Assembly: GCF_002209565.1 (NCBI RefSeq)
Contig: NZ_NJIH01000012.1
Coordinates: 116,085 to 180,084, forward strand
Source of the DNA: Candidimonas nitroreducens
GTDB lineage: Bacteria > Pseudomonadota > Gammaproteobacteria > Burkholderiales > Burkholderiaceae_B
Direction of reading: 5' to 3'
Length of the DNA stretch: 64,000 nucleotides
Position numbers and translations under genes: made by a program. The notes beneath the pieces were generated by a model. The model had not been told where the DNA came from and ran no database searches. It worked only from the letters and a program-made list of their open reading frames with translations. Numbering within the stretch: the first letter of the stretch is position 1; each line of letters begins with the position of its first letter. Shown one piece after another: positions 26,752 to 35,321 of the stretch.

Positions 26752-27750
26752 TCAGAAAGAGATGTGGTTCTCATGCACGACCTGGGCCCAACGCTTGGTC
26801 TCGGCCGACACGAAGCCGACGTAATCGTCCGGGCTGCGCAGATCGACCGCGGCGCCCAAGGCCGTGAACTTCTCCTGCACCTTGGGGTTCTCCAGCGCCT
26901 TGTGCACGGCCGCAGCCAGAACCTGGCGTACCGGCTCGGGCAGGCCGTGCGGTGCGAACAGGCCATGCCAGTTGTCCACCAGCAGATCCGGCATGCCGAA
27001 TTCCTTGGCGGTGGGCACCTGCGGCAAAGACTGCAAACGGGCCGTCGCGGTGACGAAGACCGGCGCGACCTTCTTCGAATGAATGAAAGGCATGGCCGCC
27101 GACACGCCGGCAAAGGTCAGCTGCGTCTCGCCGCTGGCCACGGCCAGCACGGCGGCGCCGCCGCTCTTGTACGGCACGTGCAGCAGATTCAGGCCCAGCG
27201 CCTTCTGCAGCAGCAGCCCCGCCAGATGCTGGGGCCCGCCGATGCCCGGGGAAGAATAAGCCATGCCCTGCGGCTGCTTGGCCGCCAGCGCCTTGATGCC
27301 CGCGAGGTCGTGCACATTCGCGCCATACGCAGTGACCAACACCAGGGGAACCGAGGCCACGGGGCTGACGACGGTGAAATCCCCGGATTTGTAGTGCACG
27401 GTACGCGACAAGGGCGACAGCGCAATATTCGAAACCGTACCCATCAACAAGGTGTAGCCATCGGGGCGCGCCGAGGCCACATAGCCCGCACCGATCGCCC
27501 CGGTCGCGCCGGGCTTGTTTTCGACGATGATGGACTGGTGCAGGGCCGCCCCCATGTCCGAAGCCACGAGCCGCGCCAGGACATCGGGGGAACTGCCTGC
27601 TTCGGAGCCCACGATGATGGTGATGGGGCGGCTCGGAAATGAAGCCGCCCGGGCCTGCGGGGGGTGCGCCAGGCCCATCAGCGCCGTTGTGACAGACGCC
27701 GCGAATACGGCGTTCAAGACTTTCTTACTCTTACCAAATGGCAGACCCAT
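26752..27750 (-). CDS. Bug-family (TctC-like) periplasmic solute-binding protein
   Basis: A 332-residue tripartite-tricarboxylate receptor of the Bug family. A basic N-terminus and hydrophobic helix end in HPPQARAASFPSRPITIIVG, consistent with signal cleavage after the alanine near residue 36. Bug hallmarks are ENKPGATGAIGAGYVASARPDGYTLL and LLHVPYKSGGAAV. The ATG at 27750 has a GGAG ribosome site seven bases upstream; an in-frame TTG 18 bases earlier is less likely. It is the first gene of the seven-gene minus-strand operon and no TctAB partners accompany it, so it must share membrane components encoded elsewhere. Confidence 0.93.
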   Translation of the reverse strand: MGLPFGKSKKVLNAVFAASVTTALMGLAHPPQARAASFPSRPITIIVGSEAGSSPDVLARLVASDMGAALHQSIIVENKPGATGAIGAGYVASARPDGYTLLMGTVSNIALSPLSRTVHYKSGDFTVVSPVASVPLVLVTAYGANVHDLAGIKALAAKQPQGMAYSSPGIGGPQHLAGLLLQKALGLNLLHVPYKSGGAAVLAVASGETQLTFAGVSAAMPFIHSKKVAPVFVTATARLQSLPQVPTAKEFGMPDLLVDNWHGLFAPHGLPEPVRQVLAAAVHKALENPKVQEKFTALGAAVDLRSPDDYVGFVSAETKRWAQVVHENHISF

Positions 27751-27862
27751 TGCCTCGCTCCGGTTCAAGGACGCCGGATGCGGGAACCTGCGGGCCGCAG
27801 ACGCGCTTGCGCGGCGCCAAGACGGCCGTCATCCCGACAACATCCGGATTCCGTATAGTTGA

Positions 27863-27907
27863 ATATTCTGAAAAAAGCTATTCACGGCTTGCTTTTTTCC
27901 AGAATAT
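27863..27907. promoter_or_regulatory. Long imperfect inverted repeat upstream of the sulfatase operon
   Basis: ATATTCTG-AAAAAAGC at 27863-27878 pairs with GCTTTTTTCCAGAATAT at 27891-27907, with a single unpaired base and a 12-base spacer. It lies between the end of the LysR gene at 27985 and the first operon gene at 27750. It could be an operator or an AT-rich transcription stop for the upstream LysR gene. Confidence 0.5.
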
Positions 27908-27949
27908 CACCCGATATGAGCGTGATGAACTAAGGATTCAGAATAGATA

Positions 27950-27966
27950 TATCCGGTTTCCGGATA
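27950..27966. promoter_or_regulatory. Perfect short inverted repeat TATCCGG-TTT-CCGGATA
   Basis: Seven-bp perfect arms with a 3-base TTT spacer lie just beyond the stop codon of the LysR gene read on the minus strand. It could serve as a weak terminator for that gene or as an operator for the operon downstream. Confidence 0.4.
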
Positions 27967-27984
27967 CCAAAGACCGGGCCGCGA

Positions 27985-28941
27985 TCAGGCCGCCGGCGGC
28001 GCTTCGGCGCGCTGGCGTTCCATGGCCGCCTTGAGCTCGCGTATGAACACCTGCGTGGCCGGGCTGAGTATCCGGCCCTTGCGGGTGATGATGCCGTAGG
28101 GCGGGATGCGCCGCTTGATCTTCAGGGGCACGATGGCCAGCGTATTGAGCCGCACGTAATGTTCGGCGACGTCGGTCGGCATGACGCCCAGCGTGGCCGA
28201 TTTGCGCAGCAGCGACGAGGTCAGCAGCATGGACGAGGTTTCGAGAATATTGGCCGGCATGGCCAGCCCCGACTCCATGAACACCAGCTCCAGCACTTTG
28301 CGCATGGGGCTGGGGTGCGCCTGCAGTATCCAGGGATACTGGAACAGGCGGGCCAGCGTGAGCCTGCGGTTGCGCGCCTCGGGGTGATCGGGGCTGGCCA
28401 CGATCGATAGGGCCTCTTCGGCTATCGGGTCGAATACGATCTCGCTGCTGTCCCAGGTGTCCGGCACCCGGCCTATGGCCACGTCCAGGCGATCTTGCAG
28501 CAGCGCCGTCAGCAGCACATCGCTGGTATCGATCTGGATGCTGGGCGCCAGGCGCGGATGGCTGCGCTTGAGCTCGAGCAGCGTGTCGGTCAGCAGCTGC
28601 GGCGCCGGCGCCATGATGGCACCGATGCGCACCTTGCCGATATTGCCCGAGGCGATGGCCATGAGTTCGTCGCGCACGCCGCCCAGGTCGGAATAGACCA
28701 CGCGGGCGTAGCGAATCATCACGTCGCCATACACGGTGGGCCGCACACCGCGCCGGTAGCGGTCGAACAGCCTCAGGCCGGTAACAGCCTCCATTTCGTG
28801 CAGCATTTTGGTGGCTGCCGGCTGGGTCAGGCCGATCTGGTCGGCCGCCTTGCGCAGCGAGCGGTGCTCGTCCAGGGCCAGCAGCAGACCAAGCTGCCGC
28901 ATTCTGAGGCGATTGAATAGAATGCCCGCTTCTGGTATCAC
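27985..28941 (-). CDS. LysR-family regulator of the TTT/enolase operon
   Basis: A 318-residue LysR-type regulator. Its winged helix shows MRQLGLLLALDEHRSLRKAA and LTQPAATKMLHEMEAV, and its effector domain begins at GKVRIGAIMAPAP. It is divergent from the TctC-TctB-TctA operon with a 110-bp AT-rich intergenic region, so it probably senses the imported acid. The start is a GTG at 28941 without a strong ribosome site; the ATG at residue 14 is possible but would truncate the first helix. It closely resembles the LysR at 19386 in layout, including the C-terminal YGIITRKGRILSPA motif. Confidence 0.9.
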   Translation of the reverse strand: MIPEAGILFNRLRMRQLGLLLALDEHRSLRKAADQIGLTQPAATKMLHEMEAVTGLRLFDRYRRGVRPTVYGDVMIRYARVVYSDLGGVRDELMAIASGNIGKVRIGAIMAPAPQLLTDTLLELKRSHPRLAPSIQIDTSDVLLTALLQDRLDVAIGRVPDTWDSSEIVFDPIAEEALSIVASPDHPEARNRRLTLARLFQYPWILQAHPSPMRKVLELVFMESGLAMPANILETSSMLLTSSLLRKSATLGVMPTDVAEHYVRLNTLAIVPLKIKRRIPPYGIITRKGRILSPATQVFIRELKAAMERQRAEAPPAA

Positions 28942-29051
28942 TTCAGATTATCACTATATCTTATTAATTCATTATTAAGCTATCACAAGTTTCGCCATAC
29001 TTACAGCCCTGATTACAGTATCGTCCTTTCATATATCCAGGAGACAACACC
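28942..29051. promoter_or_regulatory. AT-rich divergent promoter region, LysR / tctC
   Basis: This 110-bp gap is strongly AT-rich (for example TTATTAATTCATTATTAAG near 28960) compared with its GC-rich flanks. It carries a CCAGGAGACAACACC ribosome site before the tctC ATG. No clean palindrome was found by eye. Confidence 0.5.
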
Positions 29052-30074
29052 ATGCGCATGCCCTCCAAGCTGCTACGCCGCGGCGCCGCCCTTTTTGCCT
29101 GCACCGCCACCGCCGCGCTGGCGGCTCTGCCGAGCCATGCCGCCGAGGCCTGGCACCCCACCAAGAACGTCACCCTGATCGTGGCGGCGGGCGCCGGCGG
29201 CGGCACGGATCAACTGGCACGCCTGATCCAGTCGATCATCACCCGCCACAAGCTCATGACGGTGCCCACCGTGGTTCAGAACAAGGGCGGCGGCAACGGC
29301 GCCGAAGGCTTCCTGGACGTCAAGATGGCCCAGGGCAGCCCCTACACCCTCATCGTCGGCACCAACAACGAATACCTGCTGCCCCTGGTCGCCAAGCTGG
29401 GCTACAAATGGGACGATCTGACTCCGGTCGCCGCGGTCGCCCAAGACGACTTCATACTCTGGGGGCCTGCCAACTCGCCGTTCAAGAACGTCCAGGAGTA
29501 CCTGGCCGCGGTCAAGGCCAACCCGTCCAAATACCCGATGGGGGGCAGCCAGTCCAAGGACGTGGATCAGACGCTGACCATGCTAATCAACAAGGTCGAG
29601 GGCACCAAGTTCGTATACATCCCCTTCAAGAGCGGCGGCGAAGCCTCCATCCAGCTGGCCGGCGGCCACATCGCCTCGAACACCAATAATCCCAGCGAGG
29701 GCCTGTCGCAATGGAAGGCCGGCCAGATCAAGCCCTGGTGCGTGTTCAGCAAAGAGCGCATGGTCTACACCGAGAAAGTTACCGCCACCCAGGCCTGGTC
29801 CGACGTTCCCACCTGTGTCTCGCAAGGCCTGAAGATCGACGAATACCGCTTCCCGCGCACCGTCTTCATGCCTGGCGGCGTGACCGCGGCGCAACGCCAG
29901 TACTATGTGGATCTGCTGAAGAAAGTGACGCAGACGCCCGAATTCAAGGAATACCTCAAGCACGGCGCCCTGGTGCCCACCTTCCTGGCGGGCGACCAGT
30001 TCAAGGCCTACATCCAGAGCGATCTGGCCCGCGTCGAGCCGATCTTCAAGGAAGCCGGCTGGCTGCGCAAGTAA
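29052..30074 (+). CDS. tctC: TTT-transporter solute-binding protein (TctC/Bug family)
   Basis: A 340-residue periplasmic binding protein. The signal peptide is MRMPSKLLRRGAALFACTAT onward, with likely cleavage after SHA near residue 30. The mature part shows NVTLIVAAGAGGGTDQLARL and FVYIPFKSGGEASIQLAGGH, but lacks the classic ARPDGYTL loop, so it is a divergent Bug member. It precedes tctB and tctA, completing a tripartite tricarboxylate transporter. An AGGAG ribosome site lies nine bases before the ATG. The substrate is unknown; downstream enzymes point to a sugar acid or hydroxyacid. Confidence 0.92.
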   Translation: MRMPSKLLRRGAALFACTATAALAALPSHAAEAWHPTKNVTLIVAAGAGGGTDQLARLIQSIITRHKLMTVPTVVQNKGGGNGAEGFLDVKMAQGSPYTLIVGTNNEYLLPLVAKLGYKWDDLTPVAAVAQDDFILWGPANSPFKNVQEYLAAVKANPSKYPMGGSQSKDVDQTLTMLINKVEGTKFVYIPFKSGGEASIQLAGGHIASNTNNPSEGLSQWKAGQIKPWCVFSKERMVYTEKVTATQAWSDVPTCVSQGLKIDEYRFPRTVFMPGGVTAAQRQYYVDLLKKVTQTPEFKEYLKHGALVPTFLAGDQFKAYIQSDLARVEPIFKEAGWLRK

Positions 30075-30140
30075 GCTTGCAGTTCCTGACGCCGCCCGGC
30101 CAGCCCGGGCGGCAGGCCCCTTCTTACCTCCGTCTACGAC

Positions 30141-30683
30141 ATGAATGAACACGATACCGATCCCGCCGCGCAGGAGCGGGAGGCCGAAGGCCAGGGGCTG
30201 AGCCTGCGCGCAGGCGGGCTGGCGACGTCCTCGTCACTGATCGTGCTGGGCTGCATCGTCATGTACGGCAGCCTGCAGCAAGGCATAGGCTGGGACGACG
30301 CGGGCCCGATGCCGGGCTACTTTCCCTTCTATATCGGCCTGCTGCTGGCGCTGTCCAGCCTGGGCACCGCCCTAGGCACCCTGGCCAAATGGAGCAAGGG
30401 CCGCGGCGACCTGACCAGCCGCTCGCAACTGCGGCGCGTGCTGGGGGTCTTCATCCCCATCTGCGTTTATGCGGCCCTGATGCCCTACCTGGGCATGTAT
30501 GTGGCGTCGGGGCTGCTGATCGCCTGGTTCATGCGGCGCATGGCCGAGCCGGGCGCCACCCATAGCTGGCTGAAAACCGTGGCGATTTCCGTCGCCGTGC
30601 CGGTGGCCTGCTATTTCATCTTTACCCGCTGGTTCGAGGTGCCCCTGTACGCGGGCCCGATCCCGGCCTGGTTCGGATACTGA
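30141..30683 (+). CDS. tctB: TTT-transporter small membrane subunit
   Basis: A 180-residue membrane protein with about four helices (roughly 25-45, 60-82, 97-125 and 145-165) and a short acidic N-terminal cytosolic tail. This is the size and topology of TctB. The MPGYFPFYIGLLLALSSLG segment is characteristic of the family. It sits between tctC and tctA, with gaps of 66 and 20 bp, in the standard order. Confidence 0.9.
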   Translation: MNEHDTDPAAQEREAEGQGLSLRAGGLATSSSLIVLGCIVMYGSLQQGIGWDDAGPMPGYFPFYIGLLLALSSLGTALGTLAKWSKGRGDLTSRSQLRRVLGVFIPICVYAALMPYLGMYVASGLLIAWFMRRMAEPGATHSWLKTVAISVAVPVACYFIFTRWFEVPLYAGPIPAWFGY

Positions 30684-30703
30684 GCAACGGGAAAAGACCG
30701 CAA

Positions 30704-32194
30704 ATGGAACAACTCGAACTACTGATGCACGGCATGGGCGTCGTGCTTTCCTGGTACCACCTGATGATCATGGTCGCCGGCATCCTGCTCGGCATCCTGG
30801 TGGGGGTGCTGCCGGGCCTGGGCGCGCCCAACGGCGTCACGCTGCTGCTGCCCATCACCTTCAGCATGCAGCCGGTGTCGGCCATCATCCTGCTGTCCTG
30901 CATGTACTGGGGCGCACTGTTCGGCGGCTCGGTCACTTCGGTGATCTTCAACATTCCGGGCGAGCCGTCGTCGGTGGCCACCACCTTCGACGGCTACCCG
31001 CTGGCGCGCCTGGGGCGGGCCGGCGAGGCGCTGACGGCGGCGTTCACCTCGGCGCTGCTCGGAGCGCTGGTGGGTGTGCTGCTCATTACCTTTCTTTCCG
31101 GCTACATCGCCAAGTTCGCCATGAGCTTCAGCTCGCCGGAATTCTTCGCGGTGTACGTACTGGCCTTCGGCAGCTTCATAGGCCTGAACCGCAGCCCGGC
31201 GCTGAAAACCATCTCGTCGATGATGATAGGCTTCGCCCTGGCCGCGGTGGGCATGGACACGGTGTCGGGCAATCTGCGCCTGACCTTCGGCGTGCCGGAA
31301 CTGCTGCGCGGCATCAGCTTCGAAGTGGCGGTCATAGGCCTGTTCGGCATCGGCGAGATCCTCTGCACCGTCGAGGAAGGCCTGGTCTTCAAGGGCGAAC
31401 GCACCAAGATCAACCCGCGGGTCGTGTGGCAGACCTGGAAGCAGCTGCCGCGCTACTGGGCCACCTGGCTGCGCAGCGTGCTCATAGGCTGCTGGATGGG
31501 CATCACCCCGGGCGGCCCCACCGCCGCGTCCTTCCTCAGCTACAGCGTCGCCAAGCGCATGTCCAAAACGCCGGAACGCTTCGGCAAGGGCTCGCTGGAA
31601 GGCGTCATCGCGCCCGAATCCGCCGACCATTCGGCCGGCACCAGCGCGCTGCTGCCCATGCTGACGCTCGGCGTGCCGGGCTCGGCCACCGCAGCGGTCA
31701 TGCTGGGCGGCCTGATGATCTGGGGCCTGCAGCCCGGCCCCACCTTGTTCGTGGAACAGAAGGACTTCGTCTGGGGGCTGATCGCCAGCATGTACCTGGG
31801 CAATGTGGTGGGCCTGATCGTGGTTCTGTCCACGGTTCCGCTGTTCGCCTCGATCCTGCGCGTGCCCTTCTCCATCATGGCACCCATCATCATCATCATC
31901 TGCAGCGTCGGCGCCTATGCCGTCAACCAGTCGCTGTTCGATGTCGGCCTGATGCTGGTGTTCGGCGCATTCGGCTACATGTTCAAGAAACTGGGCTACC
32001 CCATTGCGCCCCTGGTGCTCGCCGCCGTACTGGGCGACAAGGCCGAAGACGCCTTCCGCCAGTCGATGCTGTTCTCGGGCGGCAAGCTGAGCATCTTCTG
32101 GCACAACGGCCTGTCGGGCACCCTGACCACGGTGGGGCTCGCGATGGCCTGCCTGCCGCTGATCATGCGCGTGTACCGCCGCGCAAGGGCCTAG
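30704..32194 (+). CDS. tctA: TTT-transporter large membrane subunit
   Basis: A 496-residue membrane protein with about twelve hydrophobic helices, the normal TctA length. Conserved motifs are VLPGLGAPNGVTLLLPITF near residue 40, YWGALFGGSVTSVIFNIPGE, GMDTVSGNLRLTFG and GITPGGPTAASFLSYSVAKR. It forms the cation-coupled channel of the tripartite transporter with TctB and is fed by the TctC-like protein. The ATG at 30704 is preceded by a purine-rich GGGAAAAGA. Confidence 0.96.
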   Translation: MEQLELLMHGMGVVLSWYHLMIMVAGILLGILVGVLPGLGAPNGVTLLLPITFSMQPVSAIILLSCMYWGALFGGSVTSVIFNIPGEPSSVATTFDGYPLARLGRAGEALTAAFTSALLGALVGVLLITFLSGYIAKFAMSFSSPEFFAVYVLAFGSFIGLNRSPALKTISSMMIGFALAAVGMDTVSGNLRLTFGVPELLRGISFEVAVIGLFGIGEILCTVEEGLVFKGERTKINPRVVWQTWKQLPRYWATWLRSVLIGCWMGITPGGPTAASFLSYSVAKRMSKTPERFGKGSLEGVIAPESADHSAGTSALLPMLTLGVPGSATAAVMLGGLMIWGLQPGPTLFVEQKDFVWGLIASMYLGNVVGLIVVLSTVPLFASILRVPFSIMAPIIIIICSVGAYAVNQSLFDVGLMLVFGAFGYMFKKLGYPIAPLVLAAVLGDKAEDAFRQSMLFSGGKLSIFWHNGLSGTLTTVGLAMACLPLIMRVYRRARA

Positions 32195-32232
32195 GGCCTA
32201 CCCCATCGACACGAATCACACAGAGAAACCCC

Positions 32233-33252
32233 ATGCCTAAATCCCAAGCTACCGTAGCATTGACCCTGGGCGACCCCGCGGGCATCGGCCCGGAACTGAT
32301 CGCCAAGCTGCTGCACGATCCCGACACCATCAGGCACGCCAACATCGTGCTGATCGGCGATCCGTGGCTGTGGCAGGCCGGACAGCGAGTCGCGGGCGTG
32401 CAGGTCGCCACCCGGCCCATCGCCACGCTGGCCGAGGCGCGCGGCGCCGCTTGCGGCATGCCGCTGTTCCTGGCGGTCGACAGCGTGCGCGCCGACCAGG
32501 TGGAAACCGGCAAGGCGGACGCGGCGGGCGGCGCCTCGGTGCTGAAGATACTGAACCTGTGCATGGACGGCGTCATGGCACGCCAGATAGACGCCATCTG
32601 CTTCGCTCCCCTGAACAAGCACGCCATGAAGCAATCGGGCATGAAGTTCGAAGACGAGCTGCACCACTTCGCCGACTACCTGAAGGTCGACGGCTACTTC
32701 TGTGAATTCAACACGCTGGACGGCCTTTGGACCTCGCGCGTATCCTCGCACATTCCGCTGAAGGACGCGGCCTCGTACCTGAGCAAGGAACGCATCGAGG
32801 ACGCCAGCCGCCTCATCTACGACTCGCTCAAGGCCGCCGGCGTACACGAGCCGCGCGTGGCCGTAGCCGCCTTCAACCCACACGGCGGGGATGGCGGCTC
32901 TTGCGGGCGCGAAGAAATCGACGTCATCGGGCCCGCCGTAAGCGCGCTGCGCGAGCAGGGATACCCGGTGGACGGCCCCTTCCCCGCCGACACCATTTTC
33001 ATCAAGGCGCGCGACGGCAAATACGACGCCATCGTCACCATGTATCACGACCAGGGCCAGATCGCCATCAAGCTGCTGGGCTTCGAAAAAGGCGTGACCG
33101 TCCAGGGCGGGCTGCCCATTCCCATCACCACCCCGGCACACGGCACCGCCTACGACATCGCCGGCAGGAACCTCGCCAATGTCAACGCCACACGCAACGC
33201 CTTCCTGATCGCCTGCCGCATGGGCGCAAGCTATATGAAGCAGTCCGCCTAG
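32233..33252 (+). CDS. PdxA-like 4-hydroxythreonine-4-phosphate dehydrogenase family (catabolic PdxA2 type)
   Basis: A 339-residue PdxA-family NAD-dependent dehydrogenase. [20 protein letters not shown] is the family N-terminus. Metal-binding histidines appear in [28 protein letters not shown] and the C-terminal [37 protein letters not shown] is also typical. Its location behind a TTT transporter and before an enolase-family dehydratase, rather than beside ksgA or surA, argues for a catabolic PdxA2 role in C4 or sugar-acid use instead of vitamin B6 synthesis. The exact substrate is unknown. Confidence 0.87.
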   Translation: MPKSQATVALTLGDPAGIGPELIAKLLHDPDTIRHANIVLIGDPWLWQAGQRVAGVQVATRPIATLAEARGAACGMPLFLAVDSVRADQVETGKADAAGGASVLKILNLCMDGVMARQIDAICFAPLNKHAMKQSGMKFEDELHHFADYLKVDGYFCEFNTLDGLWTSRVSSHIPLKDAASYLSKERIEDASRLIYDSLKAAGVHEPRVAVAAFNPHGGDGGSCGREEIDVIGPAVSALREQGYPVDGPFPADTIFIKARDGKYDAIVTMYHDQGQIAIKLLGFEKGVTVQGGLPIPITTPAHGTAYDIAGRNLANVNATRNAFLIACRMGASYMKQSA

Positions 33253-33373
33253 CCCAGCCGCAACCCCTTCCATCACGCGCGCAGCCGCGACGACCGGCCC
33301 CGACAGGGCCGGCCGGTGGCTCAGTGCGCGCCGAACAAACTTGCCGAGTCTCTATTTCCGTACGGAGAAACCA

Positions 33374-34546
33374 ATGAAAATCACCCGCATACGCGCCCGC
33401 GTCTTTGAATGGAAAGGCCGCACCGTTCCGCCTCAAGCCCACTTCTGCGCCAACGCCATGGATCAGCTGTGGAGCCGCGGCGACACCATGGGCACGTTCC
33501 GCTTCCACGGCTGGACCGTCGTGGAAGTCGAAACCGACGACGGCCATGTCGGCATAGGCAACGTCGCCCTGGCGCCGCGCATCGCCAAGCAGATCATCGA
33601 TCAGTACCTGGCGCCGCTGGTGATCGGCCAGGATCCCTTCGACTATGAATATCTGTGGCAGCGCATGTACCGCTCGACCCTGGCCTGGGGCCGCAAGGGC
33701 GTGGCCATGGCGGCGATCTCGGCCATCGATATCGCCCTGTGGGATCTGATGGGCAAGGCCACCGGACGGCCGGTCTTCAAACTGCTGGGCGGGCGCACCA
33801 AAGAAAAGATTCCCTGCTACGCGTCCAAGCTGTACCGCACCGACCTGGCCGAGATGCAGCGCGAGGCCCAGTCCTACCTGGATCAGGGCTTCAGCGCCAT
33901 GAAGATGCGTTTCGGCTACGGCCCCAAGGACGGCCCGGCGGGCGTGCGCCAGAACCTGGACAGCGTCGCGGCGGTACGCGAGGTCATAGGCTACGACGTG
34001 GATCTGATGCTGGAATGCTATATGGGCTGGAACCTGGAATACGCCAAGCGCATACTGCCCAAGCTGGAACGCTACGAGCCGCGCTGGCTGGAGGAACCCG
34101 TCATCGCCGACGACATCGACGGCTACGCCGAACTCAATCAATTGACCAGCATTCCGATCTCGGGCGGCGAACACGAATTCACCAGCTACGGCTTTCGCCA
34201 GCTGCTGGACAAGCGCGCCGTGTCGGTGATCCAGTACGACACCAACCGCGTCGGCGGCATCACCGCGGCGCACAAGGTCAACGCCCTGGCCGAAGCCTAT
34301 TCCGTGCCGGTCATCCCGCACGCGGGCCAGATGCACAACTACCACCTCACCATGTCGACCCTGGCTTCGCCCATGTCGGAATTCTTCCCCGTGCACGACG
34401 TGGAGGTCGGCAACGAGCTGTTCTATTACATCTTCGAAGGCGACCCGACCCCGCAAAACGGCTTCATCGATCTGGACGAGCACAAGCCCGGCCTGGGGCT
34501 GACGCTGTCCGAAAAGTATCTGGATCAGTTCAATATCATCGAATAG
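33374..34546 (+). CDS. Enolase-superfamily acid-sugar dehydratase, L-rhamnonate-dehydratase-like
   Basis: A 390-residue mandelate-racemase-subgroup enzyme. The N-terminal capping domain is followed by the barrel from about residue 125. [14 protein letters not shown] resembles L-rhamnonate dehydratase. Metal-ligand positions read [16 protein letters not shown] and ISGGEHEF, and the general base is likely the histidine in [12 protein letters not shown]. In E. coli RhmD the first ligand is an aspartate; here it reads Glu. It should remove water from an aldonic acid to give a 2-keto-3-deoxy acid. A GGAG ribosome site precedes the ATG at 33374. It ends the TTT operon. Confidence 0.85.
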   Translation: MKITRIRARVFEWKGRTVPPQAHFCANAMDQLWSRGDTMGTFRFHGWTVVEVETDDGHVGIGNVALAPRIAKQIIDQYLAPLVIGQDPFDYEYLWQRMYRSTLAWGRKGVAMAAISAIDIALWDLMGKATGRPVFKLLGGRTKEKIPCYASKLYRTDLAEMQREAQSYLDQGFSAMKMRFGYGPKDGPAGVRQNLDSVAAVREVIGYDVDLMLECYMGWNLEYAKRILPKLERYEPRWLEEPVIADDIDGYAELNQLTSIPISGGEHEFTSYGFRQLLDKRAVSVIQYDTNRVGGITAAHKVNALAEAYSVPVIPHAGQMHNYHLTMSTLASPMSEFFPVHDVEVGNELFYYIFEGDPTPQNGFIDLDEHKPGLGLTLSEKYLDQFNIIE

Positions 34547-34552
34547 GCTACG

Positions 34553-34632
34553 GCGCCGGCGGCCCGGTTCGACGGGACAGGAATTCGGCCACGGCCCGCG
34601 CCGCCGACGCCCGTGGATTGCCGCCCATCCTA
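34553..34632 (-). pseudogene. Remnant of an enoyl-CoA hydratase 3' end
   Basis: Read on the minus strand this stretch encodes ARAVAEFLSRRTGPPAP and then a stop. It closely matches the C-terminus QRAMAEFLSRRTRPATTG of the intact enoyl-CoA hydratase at 59686-60480. The DNA around GGTTCGACGGGACAGGAATTCGGCCA is nearly the same as at 59719-59744 and the similarity continues past a small insertion. Nothing upstream on the minus strand continues the gene, so only the tail survives. Confidence 0.6.
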
Positions 34633-34693
34633 CACAAGCCCAGCCGGTTCATCACACGGCTGCATACCTTAACGCGCCAAACTGAAAATTAAT

Positions 34694-34711
34694 TTTTATG
34701 TTGATATAAAA
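34694..34711. promoter_or_regulatory. 18-bp palindromic operator, copy A (upstream of DUF3830 gene)
   Basis: TTTTATGTTGATATAAAA is an imperfect palindrome in a very AT-rich stretch. It matches TTTTATGTCAATATAAAA at 44773-44790 in 16 of 18 positions. The two copies bracket the ureide module that contains the RpiR regulator at 35322-36164, which is the inferred binder. Confidence 0.65.
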
Positions 34712-34894
34712 CCGATCATAAATTATCATTCAGGCACGGGAGAGGCGCTGCCCCTGAGCTGCCGGCAGATGCATTCCCCCGCACGCCGTTGCCGAATCGC
34801 GCCATCGAGCAGATACCCAAAAGACAAAAAGGCAGCGGGAAACGAATCGTCGACCCTGGTAAGCAACAGGCCTGGACATTTATCGGATCAAACC

Positions 34895-35317
34895 ATGAAA
34901 CACATAAAAATCACGTCAAGACAATACACATACCTTGCCCGCCTGGAAGAAGAAACCGCGCCGCAGACCTGCGCGTGGTTCTTGCGAAAGCTGCCCTTCA
35001 AAACACATATCAGCCAAGGCCGGTGGAGCGGCAAGGCCGTGTTCATCCGCCTCGGAACCACGGGTGCGGAGGTCGCCTACGAAAACCCCACCAGCTATCC
35101 GAAAACGGGCGATATCGTGATGTGCCCCGGAGACGCCACGCAAGGGGGCGGCGAAATTTACATGCCTTATGGCCCCAATGCCTTTGCCTGCGAATACGGC
35201 AAACTGGCCGGCAACCATTTCCTGAGCATTATCGAAGGCGAGCAGTCACTGCCGCAGTTCGGGGAACTGGTTCATTGGCACGGTGCGCAGGAAATCCTGT
35301 TCGAGCTTGCAGACTGA
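34895..35317 (+). CDS. DUF3830 (cyclophilin-like fold) protein of unknown function
   Basis: A 140-residue protein that looks like the DUF3830 family: a small beta-rich domain with GRWSGKAVFIRLG, ENPTSYPKTGDIVMCPG, a glycine-rich GGGEIYMPYGPNAFACEYGK and a C-terminal HGAQEILFELAD. The family has a cyclophilin-like barrel but no proven catalytic role. I start it at ATG 34895 because similarity begins there; an upstream in-frame ATG at 34769 would add a basic low-complexity tail. It lies about 180 bp after the shared operator and converges on the RpiR gene with a 4-bp gap, so it is probably in the same regulon as the ureide operon. Confidence 0.75.
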   Translation: MKHIKITSRQYTYLARLEEETAPQTCAWFLRKLPFKTHISQGRWSGKAVFIRLGTTGAEVAYENPTSYPKTGDIVMCPGDATQGGGEIYMPYGPNAFACEYGKLAGNHFLSIIEGEQSLPQFGELVHWHGAQEILFELAD

Positions 35318-35321
35318 CTCG

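Noticed and set aside
30719..32104. 461-codon minus-strand frame opposite tctA
   Set aside because: Low-complexity His/Gln/Glu-rich translation, the complement of membrane-helix codons.
32233..33252. Calling this gene pdxA for vitamin B6 synthesis
   Set aside because: It sits in a transporter-catabolic operon, not with the usual pdxA neighbours, so a catabolic PdxA2 role is more likely.
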